Below are positions 40,567-51,735 of a DNA stretch of 64,000 bases, piece after piece; the first letter of the stretch is position 1; each line of letters starts with the position of its first letter. Made by a program: the position numbers and the translations under genes. The stretch spans positions 124,296 to 188,295 of the forward strand of contig VXAY01006164.1 of assembly GCA_013399855.1 (NCBI GenBank), in the 5' to 3' direction. Source of the stretch: Oxyruncus cristatus. Its lineage: Eukaryota; Chordata; Aves; Passeriformes; Cotingidae. The notes beneath the pieces are model-generated. The model had not been told where the DNA came from. It saw only the letters and a list, made by a program, of their open reading frames with translations, and ran no database searches.

Positions 40567-41803
40567 TCCTCTGCAGAAAGCTTTAGTACTTTTTTTTCTA
40601 ATTGGACTCATTTTCTTTTCATCTCTGATATTTGCAGGTATTTTTCCATCTTCTGCATTTTGTGAATATCAATCTATTTGTTTACACTTGATACTCATTA
40701 TTGCTTTTTAGTTCAGGCTTAATTCTAAAAGATTATGGAAGTGACATATATTTAACAGTGGTTGAATTTAATAGTTGCTCGTTTGAAGTCTTTCTTTTTG
40801 CAGAAGATTCAGCTGAGAATTTTTTGTGTGCTTACCACTAATTGATGGGATTATTTTGTTCAGTAAGTACTGTACAAAAGTTTCAGCAAGCTCAGAAACT
40901 AACTAGTTATAACCTTGCATATGCATTTGAAAAAGGTTCATTCTTTGAAGACTTTATACCATATTAATCAACTGTATACAAATTATTTATGCAGGTATAC
41001 CTTTTGGGTTTTGTTTTGTTGATATTACTCCTAAGGAACTTCCCTTAAAAACAGAATGTGATTGTAGGTGCTTGTCAGTAATGTATCCTTGTTATAGGCC
41101 ACTTAGGATTTGAAATTTAGGTGTAAACAGATTGTTTCATCCTTTTTCATGGCGTGACATGCAATCAGTTTATAAAGGAGATTCTTTTCCGCATTTTAAT
41201 AATGACTGTCTAGCTGCTGCTCTGATTTTTACTTTTGAGTATGATATTGTCATCTAAACTGTAAATTCTTAGAGATGTACCATTTTCCAGCTCAACCTCT
41301 GTCTTGTTTGGCCATTCTCTGCTAATTCCACTACTTTTTGTAGAGGCTCATAAATATAATCCAGTTTAACTTTTCACCTTGTTATATATCTTATGCTTTT
41401 CTCCTCAATAATGCCTCTAAAATCTGTTTTTCTTTATTAATTTCATTAATTTAAATAGTTGTCATCTTATTGATAATTTAACCCCCATACTCAGCCTTTC
41501 ATCCAGTTTGATATAGTTCAGGAATGCTCTGTTTGTTAAATAATGTATTAAAAAGTTACTGATCATCACAATTACCTTTGAGAATTGCAGACAAGTCTAT
41601 AAGAAGGGGGTTTAACAGAGGCTAAACTTAAACATGCCATTAAGTCTTTGGATAAGGCATGAAATTGGTCTGTCTTCCTTCTTTCCAAGCTAGTAGCCAA
41701 GTGCATGGCTAAAAGGATTTTCACTTTCTACCTATGGGTTTATCTGAGCAACTGGCCTGTAAAAGCAGTAACTACAGATGTTAAGTAAAATTGTGTTTTC
41801 TAT

Positions 41804-41871
41804 GTTTTTGTGGGGGCTTTTTGTGTCTTTGGTTTTTGTTTTCTGTTTGTTTGGTGTTTTGGGGTTTTTTT
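41804..41871 (+). repeat. G/T-rich tract with G4-5 runs
   Basis: Mostly G/T on the + strand, including ggggg and gggg runs between T runs, similar in style to the tracts at 287 and 12786. Confidence 0.75.
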
Positions 41872-44367
41872 GCCTAGACTAATGCTTGGGAACTCTATTT
41901 TAAATCCTATTGCATTCCTGTGATTCATCTTGCCTCAATCTTTCTATGTCTAATAGCACTAAAAACCAGTGCAGTATGAGAAGTTTTTGCTGTCATGGTG
42001 ATGTGGATTTCTTTGCCGTTACAGAATTCACATTACGGTGATGAAACCCTAGAATTTACTTCTTACTACTTCAAATTTAGAAAGAACCTAGATTTACAGC
42101 CACTTTATTCAGAAATCAAGCAGTTAGATATGGCTTTGCTAAGTTGTTTTTGGCAGACAATGCAACAGTTTAATAGCAAAAAGAAATCTTATGCTAAAGG
42201 TTGAAAAAGAGTGAATGTGGTGGACTTGTGAAAGTGTAAAGGGGAAGGATGGCAAGAGCGGGATGAATAAAAATACGCTCTTCCATTACAAAAAAACCAG
42301 GATGCCATTACATTGGCTGTACTTGGTTTTTCTAGATTAAAAAATTGGGATTTTTTTTATTATACTCTTCGTTCTTTACTTGCTTTTTGATATAATGACA
42401 GGAATACTTATTAATCAGCTGAAGCCCTACCAGAGTAAGCTGCATGGTATCAGTAATAGAATAGATCAAAATAATTTTCTGATAATCTTTTTCTTAAATA
42501 AACTCCAAAGGGAATATTCTTGTGTTTTTTTCGACTATTGCTGAGTGGTTTAGTTTGAAGTGTGAAATTTATGCTTTCTTGTTTAAGTGGTATGAAACTC
42601 CTGTAAGCATAGGAGTATCTTTATATTCTCAGGCTTTATATTCTTAGGCAATTTACTTCAGGATATGATCTAAATCAAAATAAAGGTTGGCAATTTATCT
42701 AATAGTTTGTGTCTTGGCTATGTTCTGAGGTAGAATCTGTATTCAAACATATTCAACTGTGTAGCTCTGTTACCATTTTTTAGAATTTTTATGAAGGCAA
42801 TTTTTATTCAACATGACATTCTGAAAGATCATTTTTCAAACATACATTACCAAATTCAAATATTTGTGTCTGATGTTGAGAGAGATGCTTGAGGATGACA
42901 ATAATCAATCATATCTAATTGGCTCATGACATACTGAGCTCATGGTAATTAAACAAGACATTACTGCTTGCTGATTAAGATCACACAGATTGAGAGCCAG
43001 CTGTTAATCACTTTTCTTGCAAGGCTAATGTTATTAACAGATCTATCCCTAAGGCTATTTTTGACTGGTGGACTGGCAACAAAATAAACTTTCAAATTTT
43101 GTATATTGAGAGTATCTTTTCAAACTTTTGTTACCTTGAATATACCACGTGAAAATTTAGGAAGAACTCTGTTCTGAATTGCTAGAAGGTGATATTGGCA
43201 CGCTGCAGTTAAAATCTTCTAAAAACTTGTAATGCTAATGTGGCTTTTATGACTATTATGTAGTGAAATGCCTATCCATAATATTGTCCTCAATAAATGC
43301 AGACGTAAAAAAAAAAAAGAACAATCTTTATGAAAACAGTAATATTGAAAGTCCATATTTCAGATATAATCCATGCTTTTTGGGAAAAATGCACTCAGAT
43401 ATATCTTAGATATCTGGTTTTGACCATCTCTATTTCTGATGCTGATTCTTATCATATACTAGCTACTTACTCATTGAGGCTGCAAAGTAGTTTGTTCTTT
43501 TCCTTAATTTTCAGACATTTGGCTTATGGGTTTGCTTGTTTTGAATAGGAGCTGAAAGAAGATTCATATGTTCAAGTACATCATAAAAGTTAGGTAGCTA
43601 TCAAGTCAGTTTGATTGTGTATTATTCTAGAATAAAAGGTGGCTTTTGTTGATTTTGTGATATTGAAAATAAACAGTGTTAAAAAATAACATTGTCGGTT
43701 TCTTTCCAACTGGAATGAAATTCAGACTTAACTTGGTGTTATCTTAATTTGTAATATTTTCTGTCAAGCTGCTTTAAAATATTACAAGCTACAGCATAAG
43801 GGCTGGACCGCTGGGGCATCCTCAAGTTTCATCAGGTGTAATGGTGCAGCGAGCTGTTGGTGCTGCAGTGCCTCTCCTTGTTGGGTGGTGGACTACATGT
43901 CTGCCTGCATGTGAAGACTGTGGAATGGGGGTTGTGGCCCTGTCATGACTGTAGCTGTGTCCATCCTAGTCCTGGCCTTTGGACTGTGAGATGGGGTGAG
44001 CAGGACTGCTGGGCCTAATGAATGTAATGGCATTGCTTCATCCTTCTGTACACAGATATTGGGTGGTCATGACACTGGTGAGTATCGGCAGTAGTACTTT
44101 AGAGAAGAAAGGTGTCTGATTCAAAGCATTGATCTCATCCAAATAATTTCTAAATCATCTTCTGACATTTTTACCTGAAGTGACTGTAAGCAGTAGTTAT
44201 TTTTCCTGATTTCTTTTAAATTAGATTAACATGTTCTTTATACATTTATGTGTTAAAACAAACAAATAAGTCAGTTTTGTTACTGACATTATTATTTGGT
44301 TTATTATTATTTTTGCATAAGGAAATAATTATATTTGTTTGCTACTCTGTTGCTATAGCCTCCATCT

Positions 44368-45255
44368 AGATGGGACAACTGCTTGGATGCTCAGACTGGG
44401 GGTGGTGGTTAACGGGCTGTCTGGATTCCTGTGGAAAGTACTGTTCTTCAGGGGTCTGTTTCGTGACCCATCCTCTAACATCTTTGTCAGTGACCTTGAA
44501 GAGGTCACTTGAAGAGGTCAGGGAGAGCTTGGTTATCAAGTCTGCTGATAACATCAAATTGGAGGGTGCAGTCAGTATACCACTGGCAGACACCTAGGCA
44601 GGCCAAGAAATGCCTGAAAATTCAAGAGATTAATTAACTAAATTCATGAAGTTCAATAAAGTCAAGTGCAAGTCCTGCACCTGGGGGGAAAAGTCCCTAG
44701 CAATGACACAGACAGGGGCCTGTCTGTCTGGGGAGCAGCTCTGTTGAAGAGACTCTGCAGGTCCTGGTGGGCAGAAAGTTGTACCTGAGCCGGCAGTGAC
44801 CCTGACAGAAGTCAACATTATCCTGGGCTGTATTAGGAGAAGCACAAGTAGGAGATCAAGGGAAGGGATTAGCCCTCTCAACACTTGCTAGACTACATCT
44901 AGAGTATTGCATGGAGTTTGAGTTTCCCCAGTTTAAAAAAATCATTGATAACCTGGAGCAAGTTCATTGAGGAGTCACCAAGCTGACTGGGGCTGGGAAC
45001 ACTTGCCCTGTGAGGCAGCTGGGTTTGCTCAGCCTGGAGAAGGCTTCAGCAGGACCTAAAAGTAGTTCTTTCATGTCAACAAAAATGATATCATTTTTCT
45101 CATGAGGACAACCAAGCGGTGGAGCTGGTTGCCCAGCAATGTGGAGCAGTCTCAAACCTTAGAGACTTTCACACAGGCTGATTACATAGTTGCCTTGCTT
45201 TGACGTTGGGCTTCAGACCTTTCTGGGTCCCTTCCTACATGTGATGGTAAAATGA
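44368..45255 (+). mobile_element. CR1 LINE 3' part, sense, strongly decayed (0.9 kb)
   Basis: It begins in the polymerase region (a VVVNG-like stretch before 44420, then NIFVSDLEE near 44478). It runs through a KFMKFNKVKC-like stretch near 44645, the LGCIRRSTSRRSREGI-like stretch near 44825 and the C-terminal part, to a 3' end near cccttcctacatgtgatgg. A 13-bp tandem duplication at 44495-44520 and many indels break the frame. It looks older than the copies at 47.3 and 49.6 kb. Confidence 0.88.
44495..44520 (+). repeat. 13-bp tandem duplication within CR1
   Basis: cttgaagaggtca occurs twice in direct succession (44495-44507, 44508-44520). The extra 13 bp shifts the frame of the CR1 reading frame. 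Confidence 0.9.
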
Positions 45256-45450
45256 TGTTTTCTCTCCTAATCTACAGGAATCTTCAACTACTTTGAGATA
45301 TTGGACGAATCCATACCATTTTGTTCTCCCCAACATTTTTACGGATGGTTCTTCTGATTCACCCTCACCCTCCGAGTACTGGGGAACCATAACCTATCCA
45401 AATAGTCTCTTTAAAGGCGTCATTATCATTATAGTCGGAATTTCTTAAAC
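45256..45450. other. CpG-bearing patch of unknown origin
   Basis: Directly after the CR1 end, about 190 bp differ from the surroundings: pyrimidine-rich on the + strand, with at least six CpGs (for example gacgaatcc, tacggatgg, ctccgagtac, ggcgtcatt). I could not assign it to a gene, the mitochondrial genome or a known repeat. Confidence 0.35.
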
Positions 45451-45721
45451 GAAAGAGTACTGAGGTTAAGTTTTTTTGTCTCTGTGGTTGTGAAACAGAG
45501 TCACTAGGTGTAAAAGTTGTAGTATCTTAGAGCTGAGAATAAGGATAAATCCATGTGTATTTACAGGAAGAAACATACTCTGTAAGACAGTTCCTCAAAA
45601 CTAATTTAGGCAAGTTATAATTTTATATATATCTGTTCTTCTATCATGTTTTACTTTCACTGAATATTTTTTTGTGTTTATGGTACTAATGGAATCATTG
45701 ATTTTCTGTGTTCCACAGCTG

Positions 45722-46390
45722 TGTTACCATTATCACTGTGTATCAGCTGCCCTTATCCATTTTTTCCATGTTGGTGCATTGAAAAGTGTATATATAATAT
45801 ATGTAATGTATAAGGAGAAAAAAGAAAGAGAAAGAGAGTATGGAAGTAGATAGTGGAGAGGAAATCTATCACCACCTGTGGATCCAGCAATGAAATTTGA
45901 TTGTTGCAATTTAGAGGTCTGTTGATCAAAGTGGTGGTCACCATCTTGATTCATCTGAGGTAGGGGAAGCCCACAGAACAGAGAGTTCAACAGGTTAATA
46001 TATCTTCAGGTACAGGTGGGAGTTACCAGGTACCTCCTCTGGGTGAGGAGGAAGTTTTAACTGGATAATGCACAGTCCTCTGGTGGAAGGCCCCAAAAAT
46101 GAGTCTGGGATGGTCTGGTGTTCATTGTGGTCACAGATTCCATCTGTCCCCTAATTTGAGTTGATCTTTGTTTGACTGGTTATATGTGTATGAGGGTTGC
46201 TTCCTTTCCCACAGTTTACTACTGTGGGAATTTTTGTCTGGATGCATTACCCAGGATGTGCTAACCAGATCTCACCTCCACCAGGCCTGGAATTAGCACC
46301 TTCCTGTCACAAATTCCTCCCTTCTGTGCTTATCTCAAGTTCCAGCTCTGGTGGCTTATTTTATGACAAGTTCCTTTTGTGGCCTTGACA
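45722..46390 (-). mobile_element. Probable endogenous retroviral solo LTR, antisense
   Basis: Read on the minus strand, the block starts TGTCAAGGCC and has a TATA-like agatatattaacct (45992-46005 on the + strand). It then has a segment with 'ttcattgctggatcca' and a T/C-rich R/U5-like end. The layout resembles avian ERVK-type LTRs as I remember them. Ends are uncertain. Closing at 45722 gives TGT…ACA ends without a target duplication, while a GTGTT direct repeat (45721-45725 and 46391-46395) would place the end at 45726. No viral genes adjoin it. Confidence 0.5.
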
Positions 46391-46395
46391 GTGTT

Positions 46396-47249
46396 CGAGA
46401 TAGGGAACTGTGCTCTTTAAGTCCTTACAAGAGGTTCAGTCATATGCAAGAAGTCACATAATTTTGAATATTAGCATCGGAGACAAATAGATCTCAAAGA
46501 AATAATCTTTTCTGGGTTTTGCCCTGTTAGAGGTTTAGCACCTGTACTATTTGGACAGATGTTTGTTTATTTTTCTCTCTGAATCCCTTAGTGAGGGATG
46601 TCCATAATTTACTCCAGCAATCTGTTCAAGGACTTCATTTCTTCGTAACCAAAATATGTTCAAAGGAGATTTCTGAATTGTTTTCTTACCTGATTGTTCT
46701 ATTTATCTTGGTAAAAAAAAATTAAAGTATTTAAAATTGTTGTTATGTTCTCTTATATTCTGTCTTTAAACTAAACAATCCAAATTTGTGTTGAATTACT
46801 TACAGGTCCTATTTTCCAGATCCCTGATGAGTTATAATTTTTTTTTTTTGCATTTCTCATGACCTTTTTTAGTTCATTTTGAAGTTACAGAGAACTTCAC
46901 AGTTTACATCAAAATAGTACCGCTGCACTGCTTGTGCTCTGACATCTGCTCTGAATGCATACAATATCTTTTTATTTTATTGTGAATAAATAGGGGTTTA
47001 TTATGAATCTCATCTGGATTCTCTAGTGATCTAAGTAAGAATCTTTTCTGTCTGTCTTCAAACAGTTACTATCATGAAAAGCCTGACAAGTATTGCTGTA
47101 ATGCATTAGAGAAAAAAATGGACATAAACAAGTGAATAGTTTCTATAGGAAGCCCAGTACACCTCAACACCACTTTTAAACTCTGCCTTATTTTTTTGCA
47201 AGCTCCTTCAAAATAAAACTTACAGCATGGAAGACAAGTATTTTATGCT
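46396..47249. other. Unique intronic DNA
   Basis: AT-rich sequence with a T11 run near 46840. Nothing else recognised. Confidence 0.55.
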
Positions 47250-47685
47250 AGTAAGACTAGCACAGACTATGAGGAGAGGCTGAGGGAGCTGGGGTTGTTT
47301 AGCCTGGAGAAGAGAAGGCTCAGGGGAGACCTCATCGCTCTCTACAACTATCTGAGAGGAGGTTGTAGCCAGGTGGGGGTTGGTCTCTTCTCCCAGGCAC
47401 CCAGCAGGAAGACAAGAGGGCATGGCCTTAAGCTGTGCCAGGGGAGGTTTAGGTTAGATATTAGAAAGAAATTCTTTACAGAGAGAGTAATCAGCCATTG
47501 GAATGGGCTGCTCAGGGAAGTGGTGGATTCTCCATTCCTGGAGGTTTTCAAGACGAGGCTGGACGTGGCACTTAGTGCCATAGTCTAGTAACTGCAGTGG
47601 TGTTGGATCAAGGGTTGGCCTTGATGATCTCAGAGGTCCTTTCCAACCTGTCTGATTCTATGATTCTATGATTCTGATTCTATGA
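47250..47685 (+). mobile_element. CR1 LINE 3' end, sense, well preserved
   Basis: A 97-codon open frame (47295-47588) reads the CR1 ORF2 C-terminus without a break: [38 protein letters not shown] and [19 protein letters not shown]. The 3' end has the typical tail of ATTCTATG octamers at 47655-47685. It is the least damaged CR1 copy here, so probably a young insertion. Confidence 0.96.
47655..47685 (+). repeat. CR1 3' octamer tail (ATTCTATG)n
   Basis: Three octamer copies, the last offset by an extra ATTCTG-like partial unit, end the CR1 element. CR1 elements characteristically end in such repeats instead of poly-A. Confidence 0.9.
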
Positions 47686-49547
47686 CTGAAGTTTGGCTTA
47701 GAGATGCCTGCTTTGAAGCAGAATTTGCAGCTGTGAGCTTTAGGCTGTGAATAAATCACATTGGAAGAGCTGTGGTACACTGAGTAGGGTCCCAAAATGT
47801 TATGCTGCTCAGGGAGTGCTTTAAAGCAAGTGCACTGGCTAGGGACCTACTTAAGTAGTCAACAATAAAACTGATAAAAGGATTCATCTGCCATTCTAGC
47901 TCCCTCTAGAGAGGGATGTTTTCTTCTCTGTGGTATTGACAGGTTTTGAGCTGTGTTGAGAAAGTAGGTTTCAGTGTTTTTATTTTCATTCAAAACCAGA
48001 GTAGTCTAAGTTTTCTTAAAAGTCACAACTACTGTGATGCTTATGCTACTCATCTCCTTTTCTCTTCCTCCCACCACATGGTGAATGTGCACATGCACAC
48101 CCACACACTCCTCTTCCTGAAGCCAGCGTCTAGAAAACTCTCAGAGATATGAAAGTCAACATTTAATTTCCTCATCTGCCTGAGTGAATTTAAATTTATA
48201 TTTCCCGTACCTCTCAGTGCAAGCACTGAAATCCTATTGAGATGCAACTCCCTATGCACTTTCCTCATGGTTATTATTACAAAACACATTTGGTGTATGA
48301 TCTCTAACAATGCTACATAATTTTTGGGAGTTATTTTGACTTTTCAGTCCTCAGTTTCTAATACCAGTTACTAGAATGTCTACTGTATAGGCAGTTTTTA
48401 AATAAGAAATCAAGATCAACATTTTAACATAGTTAAAATGCTGGATATACATATACATGCAAAGGCTAAGTTCTCATTAAAAGATTCTTGTTTGAAGAAG
48501 CACTTTGTCTGGACTGGGATTTTCCCACTAAGATTATGTATGCCATCTCTTTAACACAAAGAGAGAACAAGGGAATGTGCTGAACTTTGATTCAAAGCCA
48601 TTTAAAATGGTCTAAAAAAAAAAAAAAACAACTTGAAAGGCTGAGAGAAATCTAGATTAATCTTATTGATTCTGAAAGCAAATAAGGTATTGCTGCACAT
48701 CATCTTGGATCACATCAAGAATTAGATGGAGTATGAGGTAGGTATTGGATCTTAATAGGAACAGATGAGCTTCAGTGAGACTTCCAGTTGAAATAGTGTG
48801 ATGGAAAATGCTAAACTATTTAGCCTGTCACTCTGCATATTTTATTCATTACCTGACCATCTGTTACAAGTGAAAGTTCAGAGTTTTTTTCATTGTTTTT
48901 CTTCTAAACCTATGTAACAATTACTATCTGGAGAAGAGTTCTGTGTTAAAGAGCTCCCCAGAGCTCTGTTCTTTCAGCGTTTCTCTAAAGCGTGCTCTGG
49001 TACATCAGCAAAAGTAACTGCAGTCACCAGTCCAGGTGGGATAGTGATGCACAAGCTCTGAACAGCAGCAAAATTCAGGGACAGTGGTTATTCAGTGCTG
49101 TAGCTCTACACTTTGAGAATACTTGCTGTTAGGCAGCATAACTTTTAAGTGGATGATATTGGCGTGGTTTTCATATGTTGTCATTCACAAGAAGGTATTG
49201 AGAAAACATCCACACATGCAAAAAATGTAAAAAAATTCAAAATCTTGGGAAAATAAAAAAATGTTGGCTTCCCAAAAAGTGAGAATGATTAAGATTTTAT
49301 ACCCTCACTGAACTTTGTTTCCTTTAGTCATTCTTAACAAACAGTAAGGACACGATTTGTCTGCCCACAATTAGACACTTATCTGAGTTGTTATTTATAT
49401 TTATTTTTTAAGTTGAAGTAGAGAGCAATGATTCACTTTGTTCCCTTCTAGATGGATGTATAAAAGAGATTGGGTAGAATCATGCTCCAGAGTTGTCTCT
49501 TGCTCACCACTGGCTTGACAAAATCTAAACAGCTGTCCTAGATGTGG
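47686..49547. other. Unique intronic DNA
   Basis: An A15 run lies at 48614-48628. No gene or further repeat recognised. Confidence 0.55.
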
Positions 49548-49962
49548 GTTTCTCTTACAAACACAAACTGAAAGAATTGGAGATTTTCAGCCTGGGAAAG
49601 AAAAGACTCCAGGAAGATCTTATAGCAGCCTCCCAGTACCTAAAGGGGGCTTTCAAGAAAGCCAAAGAAGGACTTTTTACAAGGGTATGTAGTGATAGAA
49701 CAAGGTAGAATAGCTTTAAACTGGAGGAGGGCAGGTTTAGATTAGATATTAGGAAGAAATTCTTTACTGTGAGGGTGGTGATGCACTGCAGCACCTTGCC
49801 CAGAGAAGGTGTGGATGCCCCATTCCTGGAAGTGTTCAAGGCCAGGTTGAATGGGGCTTTAGGCAACCTGATCTAGTTGAAGGTGTGCCTGCACATGACA
49901 GGTGGGTTGGAAGTGGATGGTCTTTAAGGTCTCTTCCAACCCAAGCCATTCTATGATTTTTG
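49548..49962 (+). mobile_element. CR1 LINE 3' end, sense
   Basis: It starts in the KLKELEIFSLGKKRLQED-like stretch and continues through the [16 protein letters not shown] region (about 49735-49785) and the PFLEVFKARL stretch. It ends with ggtctttaaggtctcttcc and attctatgat. Its subfamily resembles the copies at 30.1 and 11.3 kb more than the one at 47.3 kb. Confidence 0.94.
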
Positions 49963-51591
49963 CACTGTAAACTTTGGTGAGATTCATTACAAGATGAAGA
50001 TACCTACATATGACTGTCTGCTGGCATGACCAATATTTGTATCACATCATAAACATGGAAATCCGGTCTTGCCTCCAGCTAGAAAAGGACCTGGATATCC
50101 TAAGAAACCTGTGCCAGCTTTACATGCTCAGGGGTCTTAGGGTATCAAAGTGCCAGAAGTGACCTACATGGGGACAACTGCTTTGAGCCTGGGGAAAGCT
50201 GAACTACATGACCAATTCACCTGAGCAACTGCTGTGTAAATAATTCAAGATAAATTTAGTTGCTCTCTAGGCTGTATTTTCTGTTTCTGCTATAAGGAAG
50301 TTTTTGACACACTGTTGCTGCATAGAGCTACACCAAATATGAGTGCCTTAGGCTTAAGTTGAACCTGCCTTTAAAGAAAAAAAGGTTTTATTGACAATCA
50401 CACACCTTTTTCTGTAATTTTGCAGAAAGAAAAATATTCATATGAAGCTAATGCTTCGTGTTTAATTTTATTTAAAATCCCTCAAGCTTTCATTCAGTGC
50501 ACAGGACATGTTTCTTCTTTCATTATTCAGTTCTTTATGTAATCTACTATTTAACAAACTGTAAGTGAACAACTTCATTTTAAATCTTTTAAAAACAAAT
50601 GCTGCAACTAAAACTTAAATTATGTTTGATTTTTCTTCACTTGCATAAAGTGCATTGTTGTGATGATGCTGTTATATAAATTTACAATTAATAAACAAAT
50701 ACTATTTTTAAATACGATCACTCATTTCAAAACAAGTGTTTTGTTTTTTCTCTTCTGTGCAGTGACTGGAAAGTTCTGATATTTCGTTAATCTGCATATT
50801 TTAACAAATAGCTGTAAGAAGTCCTAATGCCACAGTTTTTGTTTAAGAAAATATCTGACTGAATATTTGTAGGAAATGTAAGTAAATAAACCAGAAATTA
50901 AAATAGAAATCATTTTGTGCTATTTGTTTATACCAAATACTTGACTATCCTACAGATTTTACTAGATATTAGTCTAGTGATGAACTTAAAAAATGTTAGT
51001 CCATCTTGATTTAAAAAAAAGAATTTAACAACTGTACTTAATCATGTGTTTTACAATGTGAAAACAGTTTTCTACTCTAACAGAACTCTGTATCTTATTG
51101 TCAATGCTTATGAAGGGTCCTGTTAATTTTCTGACACAGTGGAAGGAACATCTTGAAGTCAGGAACAACACTGCACTTCGCCGCTTCTAGCTGAAACTGT
51201 AAAATGAATTCACATACAAATTGTAAATACCTATCTGCTTCTAATACAGTTTCACAAGTCTTCATACAATTAAAACCAAATAGGACATCATTAAATGGCA
51301 ACACTCCTTTGTGGAACAGTACAATTGAGAAATTTTTGTAAATTTAGGAGTTTTTTACTTTTTGCATATTAATGTCTACTTCAAAGACCATTTACCCTTT
51401 ATTTTAAAGTACAAAAGAAGCTTTTTTATGTCTAACCCATTTGAAGACTGAAAAGCAGACCAGTTTTCCACTTTCTGTAAATAATGCTCATTTGTATGCT
51501 TTTTATGTCTTTAATGGGATAGAGCTTGTTATTCATCGTTATGAAACGTTCATATTCTAAATTTTTGTGTATGTGTCTTGCTTTTCCGCAG
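49963..51591. other. SNTG2: Unique intronic DNA before the SNTG2 exon
   Basis: AT-rich, repeat-free sequence leading to the splice acceptor. A GC-richer piece at 50040-50230 is unassigned. No second exon is seen. Confidence 0.55.
51572..51591 (+). other. SNTG2: Splice acceptor of the SNTG2 exon
   Basis: A T/C-rich tract (…cttgcttttccgcag) runs directly into the AG at 51590-51591. The reading frame is open across the junction, but the homology to syntrophin begins exactly after this AG. Confidence 0.9.
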
Positions 51592-51729
51592 ACTAAAACT
51601 GGTATTGCATTGTTGTATGATGAAGTGTCTGAAAATGCTTATGACATCCGACTGAAGCTTACAAAAGAGGTATTAACAATTCAAAAACAAGATGTCGTCT
51701 GTGTTAGTGGAAGTGATCACAGTGCAAAT
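51592..51729 (+). CDS. SNTG2: SNTG2 (gamma-2-syntrophin) internal coding exon, N-terminal split-PH part
   Basis: Gamma-2-syntrophin is a cytoplasmic adaptor of the dystrophin-associated protein complex. Its family order is a PH domain split by a PDZ domain, then a second PH domain and a C-terminal syntrophin-unique region. This 138-bp exon encodes exactly 46 codons in phase 0 at both ends. The translation starts TKTGIALLYDEV and includes SENAYDIRLKLTKEV and TIQKQDVVCVSG, which I recognise as the SNTG2 N-terminus; gamma-1 differs clearly at these positions. It forms the first half of the split PH domain, just before the PDZ domain, which should begin in the next exon outside the window. The acceptor is a pyrimidine-rich tract ending in CAG, and the donor is GTAAGT. 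The exon has no stop or frameshift, so it looks functional. The initiator codon lies in an upstream exon, so no start codon is assigned here. Confidence 0.93.
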
Positions 51730-51735
51730 GTAAGT
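51730..51735 (+). other. SNTG2: Splice donor of the SNTG2 exon
   Basis: GTAAGT is a full consensus 5' splice site directly after the AAT (Asn) codon. Recognisable syntrophin homology ends here. The intron follows in phase 0. Confidence 0.9.

Larger units (their letters stand above)
40445..44367. other. Unique intronic DNA
   Basis: It contains two G/T tracts (40522-40566, 41804-41871), a TAAT-rich stretch at 42840-43060, an AATAAA followed by a poly-A run at 43292-43318, and a GC-richer unassigned patch at 43800-44080. No gene recognised. Confidence 0.5.
1..51591 (+). other. SNTG2: SNTG2 intron upstream of the recognised exon (partial)
   Basis: Everything before the syntrophin exon is read as a single large intron, or part of one. 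No other exon-like open segment with splice sites was recognised, and no GC-rich promoter or first exon is present. The 5' end of the gene is therefore probably left of the window. The intron assignment rests only on the exon at 51592-51729; another small or noncoding gene inside it cannot be excluded. Confidence 0.7.
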
